NCBI GenBank assembly: GCA_019429445.1
Contig: JAHYIW010000005.1
Location: forward strand, 1 to 64,000
Direction of reading: 5' to 3'
From: Desulfuromonadaceae bacterium
Lineage (GTDB): Bacteria > Desulfobacterota > Desulfuromonadia > Desulfuromonadales > JAHYIW01
DNA: 64,000 bases
The position numbers and the translations under genes were made by a program. The notes under the pieces were generated by a model, which was given only the letters and a program-made list of their open reading frames with translations, was not told the DNA's origin and did no database searches. Shown in pieces: positions 1 through 6,983 of this stretch. Position 1 is the stretch's first letter; every line of letters starts with the position of its first letter.

Positions 1-614
1 GCGCCCACTTTCGCCTTATTTTTAGTTTTGCTTTTAGCAACAACAACCACAGGTTCTTTCTTCTCGATATAGCCGAGGGGTTGCTCAAACTGGTTCGCAC
101 CAAAAGGGAAACAGAGTCCCAATGTCAGCATCGACGCCACCTTGCCACCTGAAGCGATCAGCCGACCATCGAGTCGTAGCAGCATCCAGTTATCACTGAG
201 CAGATATTTTATCCCGCCACCGGCGGCGACCAGCAGATTGGCGGCGCTCTGTTGATCGTCAAAGTCGATCAAGTTGAGCCCGACCCCGAGTGCGTTATAG
301 GGGATAAAACGCTGCGGCGGCCCGGTCTTATCGACACCAAGATGGGAAAGACCCTCCAGGCGCGCCTGCGACAAGGTAGCGGCGGTTCCCAAGGTTTTGC
401 CCACAAACGCTTCGACGCTCAAGGGTTGACTGATGCGGAAATCGAGACCGATCCCGGTGAGCAACGCGCTGTCCAGATCTCGATAGCCATTGGTGAGGTA
501 ATAACCAACTTGCGGAGTCAGCGTCATCTCGCCGGGCTGAAAAGAGGCAAAAGCGGGGGACACGAATAAACTGAGCCCCGCGATTCCTGAAAACAACAGG
601 TAAAAAATTTTCAC
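1..614 (-). CDS. Outer-membrane beta-barrel protein, probable OmpA-type N-terminal domain (3' end cut by window edge)
   Basis: The reading frame starts at a GTG (614) behind a GAGGG ribosome site and runs off the left edge. The first 23 residues form a signal peptide ending at SPAFA. The mature part has alternating polar and hydrophobic strands with phrases such as TPQVGYYLTNGYRDLDSA and LLVAAGGGIKYLLSDNW, as in the eight-stranded barrel of OmpA-family proteins. A Lys-rich stretch at the cut end (AKSKTKNKAKVG) could be the start of the linker to a periplasmic domain. It resembles the OmpA-family protein at 42812-43975. No initiation at the overlapping ATG is possible because it is followed directly by TGA. 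Exact family is uncertain because the C-terminus is missing. Confidence 0.72.
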   Translation of the reverse strand, partial: MKIFYLLFSGIAGLSLFVSPAFASFQPGEMTLTPQVGYYLTNGYRDLDSALLTGIGLDFRISQPLSVEAFVGKTLGTAATLSQARLEGLSHLGVDKTGPPQRFIPYNALGVGLNLIDFDDQQSAANLLVAAGGGIKYLLSDNWMLLRLDGRLIASGGKVASMLTLGLCFPFGANQFEQPLGYIEKKEPVVVVAKSKTKNKAKVG

Positions 615-770
615 ATGGCCCTCACTTGGCACAAAAGATAAGATTCAACCCGAATTCAGAGTTGAAGAGAGGGGGGGGATTTTAACAGAATGAGACTTTC
701 GCAACAACGTTATTGCTCCGGAAATCTCCGGCTTTTCCCGAGGGCATTTGAGTATTTGTTCGCCGACAAA

Positions 771-799
771 TTGACATCCTCACTTGATCTATTTAAAGT
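771..799 (+). promoter_or_regulatory. Candidate sigma-70 promoter of the toxin-antitoxin pair
   Basis: A perfect TTGACA lies at 771-776. With a 17-base spacer the -10 would be TAAAGT (794-799), which matches only four of six consensus bases. It lies about 45 bases upstream of the antitoxin start, in the only non-coding stretch before the pair. The assignment is inference from sequence alone. Confidence 0.4.
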
Positions 800-844
800 C
801 ACCGAAGAATAGACATTTAACTCCCTTAAATGGAGGAGATAACA

Positions 845-1147
845 ATGACAACATTGGCCTACGACGACAACCTTGAGAAAATGGCGATAGAGCTGGATTT
901 TGGCGGAGTAAAGGGGCTGATCAAGGATGTGCTGGCGACTCAAATTCTTTCCCGGATTTCCGGATTTAGCGAAGAAGTTGAAGGGTTTGAAAGCAAGTAC
1001 GGCAAAGACTACCTGACGATTAATAATGAATTTGCCAAGGTTGATGAGAACTTCAAGGTATTCGATGATCTCATGGCATGGCGATTTGCTCAGGAAGGGA
1101 GGGAATACTGGCAGGGACGGCTGCTAGAGCTTGACCATGTTTTATAA
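845..1147 (+). CDS. Putative antitoxin of a TumE-type toxin-antitoxin pair
   Basis: A 100-residue acidic protein with no recognisable catalytic motif, rich in Glu, Asp and Lys (EEVEGFESKYGKDYLTINNEF). The start at 845 is chosen over the in-frame ATG at 830 because GGAGGAG at 832-838 is a near-perfect ribosome site for it. Its last 11 bases overlap the start of a TumE-type (DUF6516) toxin frame, the usual coupling of such pairs, with the antitoxin gene first. Function is inferred from this position; the protein itself carries only weak clues. The partner toxin is broken (next entry), so this antitoxin may be an orphan or may answer a toxin elsewhere in the genome. Confidence 0.62.
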   Translation: MTTLAYDDNLEKMAIELDFGGVKGLIKDVLATQILSRISGFSEEVEGFESKYGKDYLTINNEFAKVDENFKVFDDLMAWRFAQEGREYWQGRLLELDHVL

Positions 1148-1490
1148 CACCGTCCGCGAATTCTCCGACATTGTTGCCGGTTACAAAGTCACAGATTTTC
1201 GCCGTTATGGTTCGGCCATGTCGTTCGTGGCTCACGTCGAATTCATTGACGGATAGATCCTCTTTATCAAGGACTACCTCTTTATTGACGGCAAGAGAAA
1301 GTATTCCTATCACTGGCAGGATAAATCCGGCACTCTCCTGTCCCGTTGGGACAACGCTCCACATCACAGCGAAGTCATATCCTTCCCCCATCACCGACAC
1401 CTGGAAAACAGCGACGTAAAGGCATCAACCGAAAGAAATTTGCCAGAGATTTTCCTTGTCATCCGTGCAGAGTTAACCCGCAACATTTAA
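1137..1490 (+). pseudogene. TumE-family (DUF6516) toxin gene with an in-frame TAG
   Basis: Reading from the ATG at 1137 gives MFYNTVREFSDIVAGYKVTD and on to EFIDG, then TAG at 1254-1256 (codon 40), then continues in the same frame as ILFIKDYLFIDGKRKYSYHW, with RWDNAPHH and FPHHRHLEN, to a TAA at 1488. Both halves match the DUF6516/TumE toxin pattern, in which the segment after DGS is LxxREY...YSYHWQD...RWDNAPHH. A single base change (for example TCG to TAG) explains the break, as there is no frameshift. The total is 117 codons, close to the family size. The toxin is probably inactive, unless the stop is suppressed. Confidence 0.72.
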
Positions 1491-1742
1491 TCTCAGATCA
1501 TTATTCCAGGATCTTCCTGCATGCGATCTGACAAGCGGCGCGCAGATGAACGGATGCGTGGTTTACATGCCATAAGAAAGGAATCTACGCCAGAAGATCC
1601 ATCATCTTGTTAACTTCGAAGCCCAGCGGGATCGAAGATTTTCGCCTTTGAACAATCCGCAGTGATCAGATCGAATCAGCGGCAAAAAAGGTCTAGATTG
1701 ATCTACAAATAAGAGTGTGAATGTTGGGACGCTACCCGTCGA

Positions 1743-2252
1743 TTGATTGAGTACATGTGGGGGGTGCAAATGTATGATTTTCACACCAAGGCTCTCGATC
1801 GGACCTTTGATGAAATCCTCTTTCTCACCAATATCCGCAAGAAACCCGAGGCAAAGTCCATCTTGGAATCGGAGATGCCCAACGACGATAATCACCGCAA
1901 TCTTGTTTCTGCGCAACCCGTGATTGCCGCACCGGCGCCGGGAGAAGTGGTCAAAGCCGAAACCGAACTCAGTATTGCTCAACTCTTTGCGCAGCGCAGC
2001 GCTATGGCCGGGAAAGTGGTGAGTGTGCGGGGGAAAGTGTTGAAGGTGAGCAATAACATCCTGGGAAAAACCTGGGTGACTCTGTCGGACGGCAGCGGAG
2101 TGGCCCCGGACAATGTTCTGCGCGTCACCACCTTGCAGGAAGTCGAGATCGGCGCCACCCTGGCGGCAACAGGAACGGTCAAGACCGATATTGATCTCGG
2201 CATGGGTTACGCTTATAAGGTGGTTTTGGAAGATGCAACCTTTAGCCGTTAA
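1743..2252 (+). CDS. NrfJ-like OB-fold protein lacking its N-terminal domain
   Basis: Full-length NrfJ-like proteins have a signal peptide, one OB-like domain, a linker containing a MxxFxSKxLNRTF motif, then a second OB-fold domain. Here only the later part is present: MYDFHTKALDRTFDEILF at the N-terminus, an Ala/Pro-rich linker, then the OB domain (KVVSVRGKVLKVSNNILGKT, WVTLSDGSG, GMGYAYKVVLEDA). The best translation start is the ATG at 1770, preceded by GGGGGG; the open frame reaches back to 1743. There is no signal peptide, so the product would stay in the cytoplasm although the family is normally exported. Together with its neighbours this suggests a 5'-deleted remnant that has kept its reading frame. 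Confidence 0.6.
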   Translation: MIEYMWGVQMYDFHTKALDRTFDEILFLTNIRKKPEAKSILESEMPNDDNHRNLVSAQPVIAAPAPGEVVKAETELSIAQLFAQRSAMAGKVVSVRGKVLKVSNNILGKTWVTLSDGSGVAPDNVLRVTTLQEVEIGATLAATGTVKTDIDLGMGYAYKVVLEDATFSR

Positions 2253-2387
2253 TCTCGACGGGCAGGGCTAGATATTGACGCCATTTGCATGAATCTGCGA
2301 GGGTACGCCGAGTAACGGTCGTTCCGGCAGCCTGCACGCCCCGACCAACGGCTCCATTCTCCGCATTTCGTGAGGTACTTTATAACT

Positions 2388-2522
2388 ATGCGCGTCCTTT
2401 CCGGCATTCAACCCTCCGGCTCCCTTCATCTTGCTAACTACTTCGGCATAATAAAATCCATGGTGACAGGATTGCAACTTGGGAGGTTGAGTTTCAGTCG
2501 GTTACAATTTGTAACCGACTGA
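2388..2522 (+). pseudogene. trpS: trpS 5' remnant (tryptophanyl-tRNA synthetase, first ~24 codons)
   Basis: The ATG at 2388 follows a GAGG ribosome site and encodes MRVLSGIQPSGSLHLANYFG and IIKS, the highly recognisable N-terminus of TrpRS including the class I signature region (usually HLGN, here HLAN). Homology stops at about 2459, where a repeat begins. The frame then runs through the repeat and ends at TGA 2520-2522. The rest of the gene, including KMSKS, is not found in the window. A functional trpS must exist elsewhere. The breakpoint coincides with the repeat that borders the restriction-system fragment. Confidence 0.8.
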
Positions 2523-2701
2523 CTACCTTCTTTGCCCAGCCGATTTTTCAGCACTTTCCAGTAATTTCTGGCAGCCTGATAATCAGGCTGTTGGGTCAGC
2601 ACTTGAATGATGTCTACGACTGAAAACCACCAGATTTCAGTCTCTTCGTCATAAACACGGCGGATGGTGTGATCCTCAAAAAATACGGGTTTGATTTTCA
2701 T
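2438..2701 (-). pseudogene. BRO-N domain protein (phage antirepressor type), C-terminally truncated
   Basis: Residues 1-70 match the N-terminal domain of BRO-family proteins often found inside type I restriction loci: MKIKPVFFEDHTIRRVYDEE, WWFSVVDIIQVLTQ, YWKVLKNRLGKEGSQS. The homologous proteins continue for 200 residues or more; here the frame leaves the family after NCNRLKL, enters a repeat element, and stops after 87 codons. Its ATG overlaps the stop of the hsdS 3' fragment (ATGA), so it was originally the gene after hsdS. BRO-N domains bind DNA, but without the C-terminal part this product is unlikely to be functional. Confidence 0.78.
2453..2495 (+). repeat. Boundary repeat, left copy
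   Basis: This stretch matches 4749-4793 closely over its first ~36 bases, with four substitutions. It contains ATGGTGACAGGATTGCAACT followed by an imperfect hairpin CAACTT-GGG-AGGTTG. It sits exactly where trpS homology ends on the plus strand and BRO-N homology ends on the minus strand. Confidence 0.75.
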
Positions 2702-2829
2702 GCGATGGCCTCTTCGATTGCTTTTTCGGGCAGGGCGGTGAGTTCACCTGCGAAGGCTTTTTGCAGGATGGATTGCTTGAGTTCGGCGATGGCTTCGAGT
2801 TTTTGATGGCCGATGGCTTCGAGGCGCAT
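2698..2829 (-). pseudogene. hsdS: hsdS 3' fragment (type I restriction specificity subunit C-terminus)
   Basis: The last 43 codons read RLEAIGHQKLEAIAELKQSI and LQKAFAGELT, the conserved C-terminal coiled segment of HsdS subunits, ending at a TGA that overlaps the BRO-N start. The same frame stays open upstream to 2934, but that part does not look like a target-recognition domain. The second recognition domain and central helices are missing between this piece and the N-terminal piece at 2992-3405, so this gene cannot give a working specificity subunit. Confidence 0.75.
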
Positions 2830-2991
2830 GAACCGAAGTCGGGGGCATTCCTTATGACGATTGTTTTCTAAATAAGTGTTATGTTCTCCGAAGTGACTTG
2901 TTTCTCCTATAATGATAGCGCCGATTTTGACCTAAAAAATCGAGCTATAGGCCGATTTTGTCAGGAAATTCAGTCCTATTTTTCAATATTT
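2830..2991. other. AT-rich insert between the two hsdS fragments
   Basis: About 160 bases that replace the middle of hsdS. The base composition is clearly more AT-rich than the flanks. A short direct repeat (GCCGATTTTG) occurs twice at 2919-2960. On the minus strand a frame without start codon is open from 2931 into the hsdS 3' piece and reads GAIIIGETSHFGEHNTYLEN; I do not recognise it. It may be the scar of a mobile element or a replaced gene segment. Confidence 0.5.
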
Positions 2992-3405
2992 TCAGATGGT
3001 TAAGTTGGTCCGACCCCATGCCCCAATTGAAGCAAAAACAGCACCTTCAGTACCGCTAATTTCATCCTGCTTCGACAACAAAAAATAGAAAAGAAAGTCC
3101 CTATCCAAGTGTTTGTTGCTACGGATTGCCGCTAAACCACGGCCAATGCAGATTTTCTGAGTCGCAAAGTTAACTGGGCCAACTGGTGCTCTTACAGACA
3201 TCAGCACATCGCCTTCCAAGGCGACCTTTGTAATTTGACTCGTCCATGTTGTTGGTGCACCGATGAATCTTTCGTTGAACTCTTTCTTTCCTTGATAGAA
3301 CGGCAAGCCATCACCGGAAGAGTTGTAGAACGAACCTTCTGGAGACTGTCCAGCGATCACTTCGGCCACTTCACCCAGCTTCTTAACTTCCCACCCCGCC
3401 TTCAT
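2992..3405 (-). pseudogene. hsdS: hsdS 5' fragment (first target-recognition domain)
   Basis: Begins MKAGWEVKKLGEVAEVIAGQ, the standard start of a type I specificity subunit, and continues as one target-recognition domain (GLPFYQGKKEF, GDVLMSVRAPVGPVNFA, ICIGRGLAAIRS). Complete HsdS proteins are about 400 residues with two such domains; this one ends after 137 codons at GTEGAVFASIGAWGRTNLTI. The start codon overlaps the stop of the upstream four-helix-bundle gene, as in intact hsdM-x-hsdS operons. The truncated product might bind DNA as half a recognition unit, but no working methylase partner remains here. Confidence 0.78.
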
Positions 3406-4070
3406 CCCTTCCTCCGCTCATCCAACCGCTGCTGATCCCGCGCCTGCAGCCGCGCTTTCGTCATCCGCTCGCGCAGACCGCCATCTTTGAGAAAATCTTT
3501 CTCTAAGCGCTTGAGCTGCTGATCGAGCAGATAGTTGGCCTGATGAACCAGACAAATCGCAATATTCGCCACCACTTCGGCCGGGCGGGTATCGACAAAA
3601 GTCCTATAAGTCTCATAACTCACATCATTCCCATGACCAAGCTTGCGCACATACAAAGCCTCTTTGGAATCTTTATCCCAAATCGGAAAGTCGCGGACCT
3701 TGAGAAAATCCCGGTAATCCTCCAGCAGCTCTTCGAGACTGGCCCGCGCCACATTGGTCAGCTTGATCTCCATCTCTTTCGAGGTCGGCGCCGCCTTGCT
3801 CCCCTCGACGATATTCTGCTTGCCGGAACGGGCCGCCTGCACCATCTGATCGACGGTGCGGTCGCCCTTTTTGAGAAAACTCTGGCAAAAGCGGTAGGTG
3901 ATCTGGTAGACGATCTCGGATTTTTGGTATGAGAGCAGGGTCTGGTAGTCCCCTCGAGGAATTAAAATCGAAGACTGGGAGTTATGGGAATTATGGGAAT
4001 CATGTGAGGGCGTTGTTGCTTTCCCATAACTCTCATGCTTCCTATGATTCCCATCGCTACTATCAATCAC
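3402..4070 (-). CDS. Four-helix-bundle protein of a type I restriction locus
   Basis: The core (residues about 38-190) matches the four-helix-bundle family related to the proteins encoded in 23S rRNA intervening sequences: QMVQAARSGKQNIVEGSKAA, LTNVARASLEELLEDYRDFL and KLGHGNDVSYETYRTFV. Members are often encoded between hsdM and hsdS, as here. The GTG start overlaps the hsdM stop (GTGA) and the stop overlaps the hsdS start. The first 35 residues are unusual, with low-complexity SHDSHNSHNS from a repeated GGGAATTATG-like sequence, and may not be translated in relatives. The C-terminus (KDFLKDGGLRERMTKARLQA) is a charged helix. Biochemical role unknown; intact as a frame, but its locus is dead. 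Confidence 0.72.
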   Translation of the reverse strand: MIDSSDGNHRKHESYGKATTPSHDSHNSHNSQSSILIPRGDYQTLLSYQKSEIVYQITYRFCQSFLKKGDRTVDQMVQAARSGKQNIVEGSKAAPTSKEMEIKLTNVARASLEELLEDYRDFLKVRDFPIWDKDSKEALYVRKLGHGNDVSYETYRTFVDTRPAEVVANIAICLVHQANYLLDQQLKRLEKDFLKDGGLRERMTKARLQARDQQRLDERRKG

Positions 4071-4731
4071 AACAACCCCCGAATCTTCGCCAGCACCAGC
4101 GCACTCTCGGCATCCAAAGCCGCTATCTCATCCATAATCTCCTGCGGAGAGCGGTGCACCACAACCTCACCGCCATCGGGATTCTTCACCGACAGGTCAT
4201 AGGTCGCCGGATCGATCCCGCCAACATCCACACTCCAGCTCTTCGGCGAATCGGTAAAACTTTTCTGCAATTCGATGAACTCAGCCAAATCCACATCATT
4301 CAGCGGATTGGTCTTACCCATATTGCGGCCAACATCCAGCGAGTAGTACCAGACCTTGCGCGTCGGTGCGCCCTTCTCGAAGAAGAGGACCACGGTCTTG
4401 ACGCCCGCACCCTGGAAGGTGCCGCCGGGGCAGTCGAGGATCGTGTGCAGGTTGCAACTCTCCAGCAGCAACTTGCGCAGAGAAACCGAAGCATTATCGG
4501 TATTGGAGAGGAAGGTATTCTTGATGACGACGCCCGCACGGCCACCGGCTCTAAGCATCTTGATGAAATGCTGAAGAAAGAGAAAGGCGGTCTCGCCGGT
4601 GCGGATCGGGAAGTTCTGCTGTACCTCTTTGCGCTCTTTGCCGCCAAAGGGGGGATTAGCGAGGATGATGTCGAAGCGATCCTTCTCCTGCACGTCGGCG
4701 AGGTTCTCGGCAAGGGTGTTGGTATGAAAAT
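4067..4731 (-). pseudogene. hsdM: hsdM 3' fragment (type I DNA adenine methyltransferase, N-terminal half missing)
   Basis: Homology begins at FHTNTLAENLADVQEKDRFD and includes the catalytic adenine-methylase motif NPPF (DIILANPPFGGKER), then GGRAGVVIKNTFLSN and the C-terminal region to ALVLAKIRGLL. Complete HsdM proteins are about 480-520 residues; the N-terminal helical domain and the AdoMet-binding motif I are absent. The break lies exactly at a 22-bp unit repeated in tandem (4726-4769). No start codon with a ribosome site is visible, and hsdR is absent from this side of the window. The fragment cannot bind AdoMet and is taken as a remnant. Confidence 0.8.
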
Positions 4732-4793
4732 CTATGGTGCCAGGATTGAAAATCTATGGTGCCAGGATTGCAACTTAGGAAGTTGGGATTTCC
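4726..4793 (+). repeat. Boundary repeat, right copy, with a 22-bp tandem duplication
   Basis: A 22-bp unit (GAAAATCTATGGTGCCAGGA plus TT) occurs twice in a row at 4726-4747 and 4748-4769. The second copy continues into GCAACTTAGGAAGTTGGGAT, which matches the left copy at 2453-2495. CAACTT-AGG-AAGTTG is a perfect six-base-pair hairpin. Both copies point the same way and bracket the restriction-system fragment. Confidence 0.78.
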
Positions 4794-5059
4794 AGTAAAT
4801 TTTATCCACCCCAAAACGGGTCAGACTTATTTTACGACTATCTCCCACACAGACATCACAAACACAAAAAGACACCCCGACCACCGGTCGAAATGGCTTC
4901 ATCCATCCTCACAAACCGATCTGCCCCATCCAGCCCCAGCCTTCCTCAGTAACCAAGAAAAAATATAAGTTCTTAAGTAGCACACCCCCGGCCAACAAAC
5001 AATAAACAAATAATCCTAACGATCTGTCCGCCATACCGGGCGAGAAACGCGGTTGTGGT
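4794..5059. other. Non-coding stretch with no recognised feature
   Basis: Between the right boundary repeat and the end of the editing-domain gene. No convincing open frame, RNA fold, promoter or remainder of trpS was found here. The plus strand is C-rich and poor in G, unlike the neighbouring genes. Confidence 0.5.
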
Positions 5060-5470
5060 TCAAAAAGAAGCAAAAATTCGCGCGGTCGATACCCCCGGAG
5101 CCTGTAGATCGAGGTCGAGAAAGTAGCCGAACGGGGTCTGCTGCACCTGATAGTCGGCACTCTTCAGACGGGTCGCGGCCTGATTGAGGAGCTCTTTGGT
5201 GAAGGCCGCGTCGGCTTTGGTTTCGGCCAGGTGAGAGAAGCTGTGCAGCACGATGGTGGTGGTGTCGTTTTTACGCGCACCCCACTTGAGATTCTTGACC
5301 AGTTTTTTCTCGACCTTCGCCGCATCCGCAGCGTCTTGCGCCTCGGCGTGGATCAGTCCGATCAGTGCGTCATGAACCTCCCCCGGCTGGGTGCATTCGG
5401 GTTCCTCGGCAAGGGTTTTATGGGCGGGATGATAAGCGAAGCGCGTGGTGTAGATCATCAGCAATTTCAT
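5060..5470 (-). CDS. Standalone threonyl-tRNA synthetase editing-domain protein
   Basis: A 136-residue protein resembling the free-standing form of the archaeal-type ThrRS editing domain (tRNA-Thr_ED family), related in fold to D-aminoacyl-tRNA deacylase. Visible features are the start MKLLMIYTTRFAYHPAHKTL, the central IVLHSFSHLAETKADAAF with its SHL and the C-terminal QQTPFGYFLDLDL, which correspond to the family's active-site strands. Family knowledge suggests hydrolysis of mischarged (Ser or D-amino acid) tRNA-Thr; the substrate here is inference. Start at 5470 has AAAGGA eight bases upstream. It stands alone between the decayed region and the NSS transporter, on the same strand as the latter. 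Confidence 0.7.
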   Translation of the reverse strand: MKLLMIYTTRFAYHPAHKTLAEEPECTQPGEVHDALIGLIHAEAQDAADAAKVEKKLVKNLKWGARKNDTTTIVLHSFSHLAETKADAAFTKELLNQAATRLKSADYQVQQTPFGYFLDLDLQAPGVSTARIFASF

Positions 5471-5526
5471 CGCTGCGTCCTTTCTGAATAACGGCGGTAT
5501 GCCGCGCCCTGAGCGGGGAAGGCGCG

Positions 5527-6912
5527 TTAACTGAACAGGGTGCCCAGATAGGTGAACAACCCCGATTCCTTGATCTTGGCATAGAGGACCATCGCCACCG
5601 CCAGCGGAGAAACGTAGCGGATCATGAAATGCCAGACCGGGAAGACCCAGGGCGCGTTGCCCGCCAGCAGTTCCTCTTTTTCGGCGTCCCCTTTCCAGAA
5701 CCAGCCGACATAGAGGGCAATCAGCAGGCCGGAGATCGGCAGTAGGTAGTTGGAGGCGACCAGGTCGATGCTGTCAAAAAAGGTCCGCTCCCCGAGGAAA
5801 GTCCAGCTGCCCAGAACGTTGTACGACAGGGCCGACGGGATACCGACGACAAAACAGAGGAGCGCCAGAAAGGTGGTCGCTTTTTTCCGTCCCCAGCCCC
5901 GTTCATCAATCAGGTAGGCGACCTGGGCTTCGAGCAGCGAAATGGTGCTGGTCAGGGCGGCGAAGGCGATGAGCAGGAAAAAGAGGATCGCCAGGAGGTA
6001 ACCACCGGGGAGCTGTGCAAAGACGATCGGGATGGTTTTGAAGACCAGTCCCGGACCGGCGGAGGGTGCCATACCAACCGCGAAGACGATCGGAAAGATC
6101 GCCAGACCGGCCATCAGGGCGATGGCGGTGTCGAGCAGGGCGACCCGCAAGCCGGCCCCGACCAGATTGACATCGTTATTGAGATAAGAACCGTAGGTGA
6201 TGATGATCGCCATCCCCAGCGACAGGGTGTAGAAGGAATGTCCCATCGCCTCCAGCACAGAGGCGGGAGTCAACTTACTGAAATCGGGATAGAACATGAA
6301 GCGCAGCCCCTCGGCAGCTCCCGCGCTGAGCAGGCCGTTGACAAAGAGGAGGAGGAGCAAGGCAAAGAGGACCGGCATGAGAATTTTGCTCCAGCGTTCA
6401 ATCCCTTTGTGCACCCCGCCAATAACGATCGCGAGACTGAGAACGATAAACCCCAGGTGGCAGATGATCTGGCGCGTGCCGTCCCCGATCAGGCCGTCGA
6501 ACTGTTGTTCGATCGCGGCGGCGGATTGGCCGGCAAAGGCGCCATGGAGGGCGCGCCAGACGTAGTCAAGGGTCCAGCCGGCAACGACCGAGTAATACGA
6601 AAGGATGATGAACGCGGCCGCCACACTGACCCACCCCGCCAGTTGCCAGGAAGTCCCTTTCCCCTCCATGGCGATGAAGGCCCCGACCGCATCTTTACGC
6701 GTGTGACGTCCGAGCATTAGCTCGGAAATCATGATCGGCAGGCCGATCAGGGCGATGCACAGGAGATAAACCAGGACGAAGGCACCGCCGCCGTTCTGCC
6801 CGGTGATATAGGGAAATTTCCAGATATTGCCGAGACCGATCGCACTGCCGGCGGCGGCGAAGATAAAACCCAGGCGCGACGCCCACTGGCCGCGCTTTTG
6901 CATGTTGCTCAT
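5527..6912 (-). CDS. Neurotransmitter:sodium symporter (NSS) family transporter
   Basis: About 461 residues with some eleven or twelve membrane segments. The first segment carries the family signature RLGFIFAAAGSAIGLGNIWK and FPYITGQNGGGAF, where the unwound helix binds Na+ and substrate. SLGMAIIITYGSYL is the helix 6 region. Family members import amino acids or related small molecules with sodium; the substrate here is not predictable. The start at 6912 is preferred to 6921 and 6987: AAAGG lies nine bases upstream of it, while the longest version would run into the neighbouring gene. It lies 71 bases downstream of rlmD on the same strand. Confidence 0.88.
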   Translation of the reverse strand: MSNMQKRGQWASRLGFIFAAAGSAIGLGNIWKFPYITGQNGGGAFVLVYLLCIALIGLPIMISELMLGRHTRKDAVGAFIAMEGKGTSWQLAGWVSVAAAFIILSYYSVVAGWTLDYVWRALHGAFAGQSAAAIEQQFDGLIGDGTRQIICHLGFIVLSLAIVIGGVHKGIERWSKILMPVLFALLLLLFVNGLLSAGAAEGLRFMFYPDFSKLTPASVLEAMGHSFYTLSLGMAIIITYGSYLNNDVNLVGAGLRVALLDTAIALMAGLAIFPIVFAVGMAPSAGPGLVFKTIPIVFAQLPGGYLLAILFFLLIAFAALTSTISLLEAQVAYLIDERGWGRKKATTFLALLCFVVGIPSALSYNVLGSWTFLGERTFFDSIDLVASNYLLPISGLLIALYVGWFWKGDAEKEELLAGNAPWVFPVWHFMIRYVSPLAVAMVLYAKIKESGLFTYLGTLFS

Positions 6913-6983
6913 CGACTGCATCCTTTCGTCATGACCACAATCGCGCCCCCGCGCGAGTGGGATGTATTCATCGGTCGGCCCGG

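Noticed and set aside
615-844. tRNA or other structured RNA in the early spacers
   Set aside because: No cloverleaf, T-loop (GGTTCRA) or CCA end was found here or in the other spacers inspected; only the 6S RNA candidate held up.
1254-1256. TAG read through as pyrrolysine or by suppression in the TumE-type toxin
   Set aside because: No pyl genes or insertion signal are visible, and the family has an ordinary residue at this position; a point mutation is simpler.
2268-2477. 69-codon minus-strand frame between the NrfJ-like gene and BRO-N
   Set aside because: It runs antisense through the recognised trpS start and has no ribosome site or similarity.
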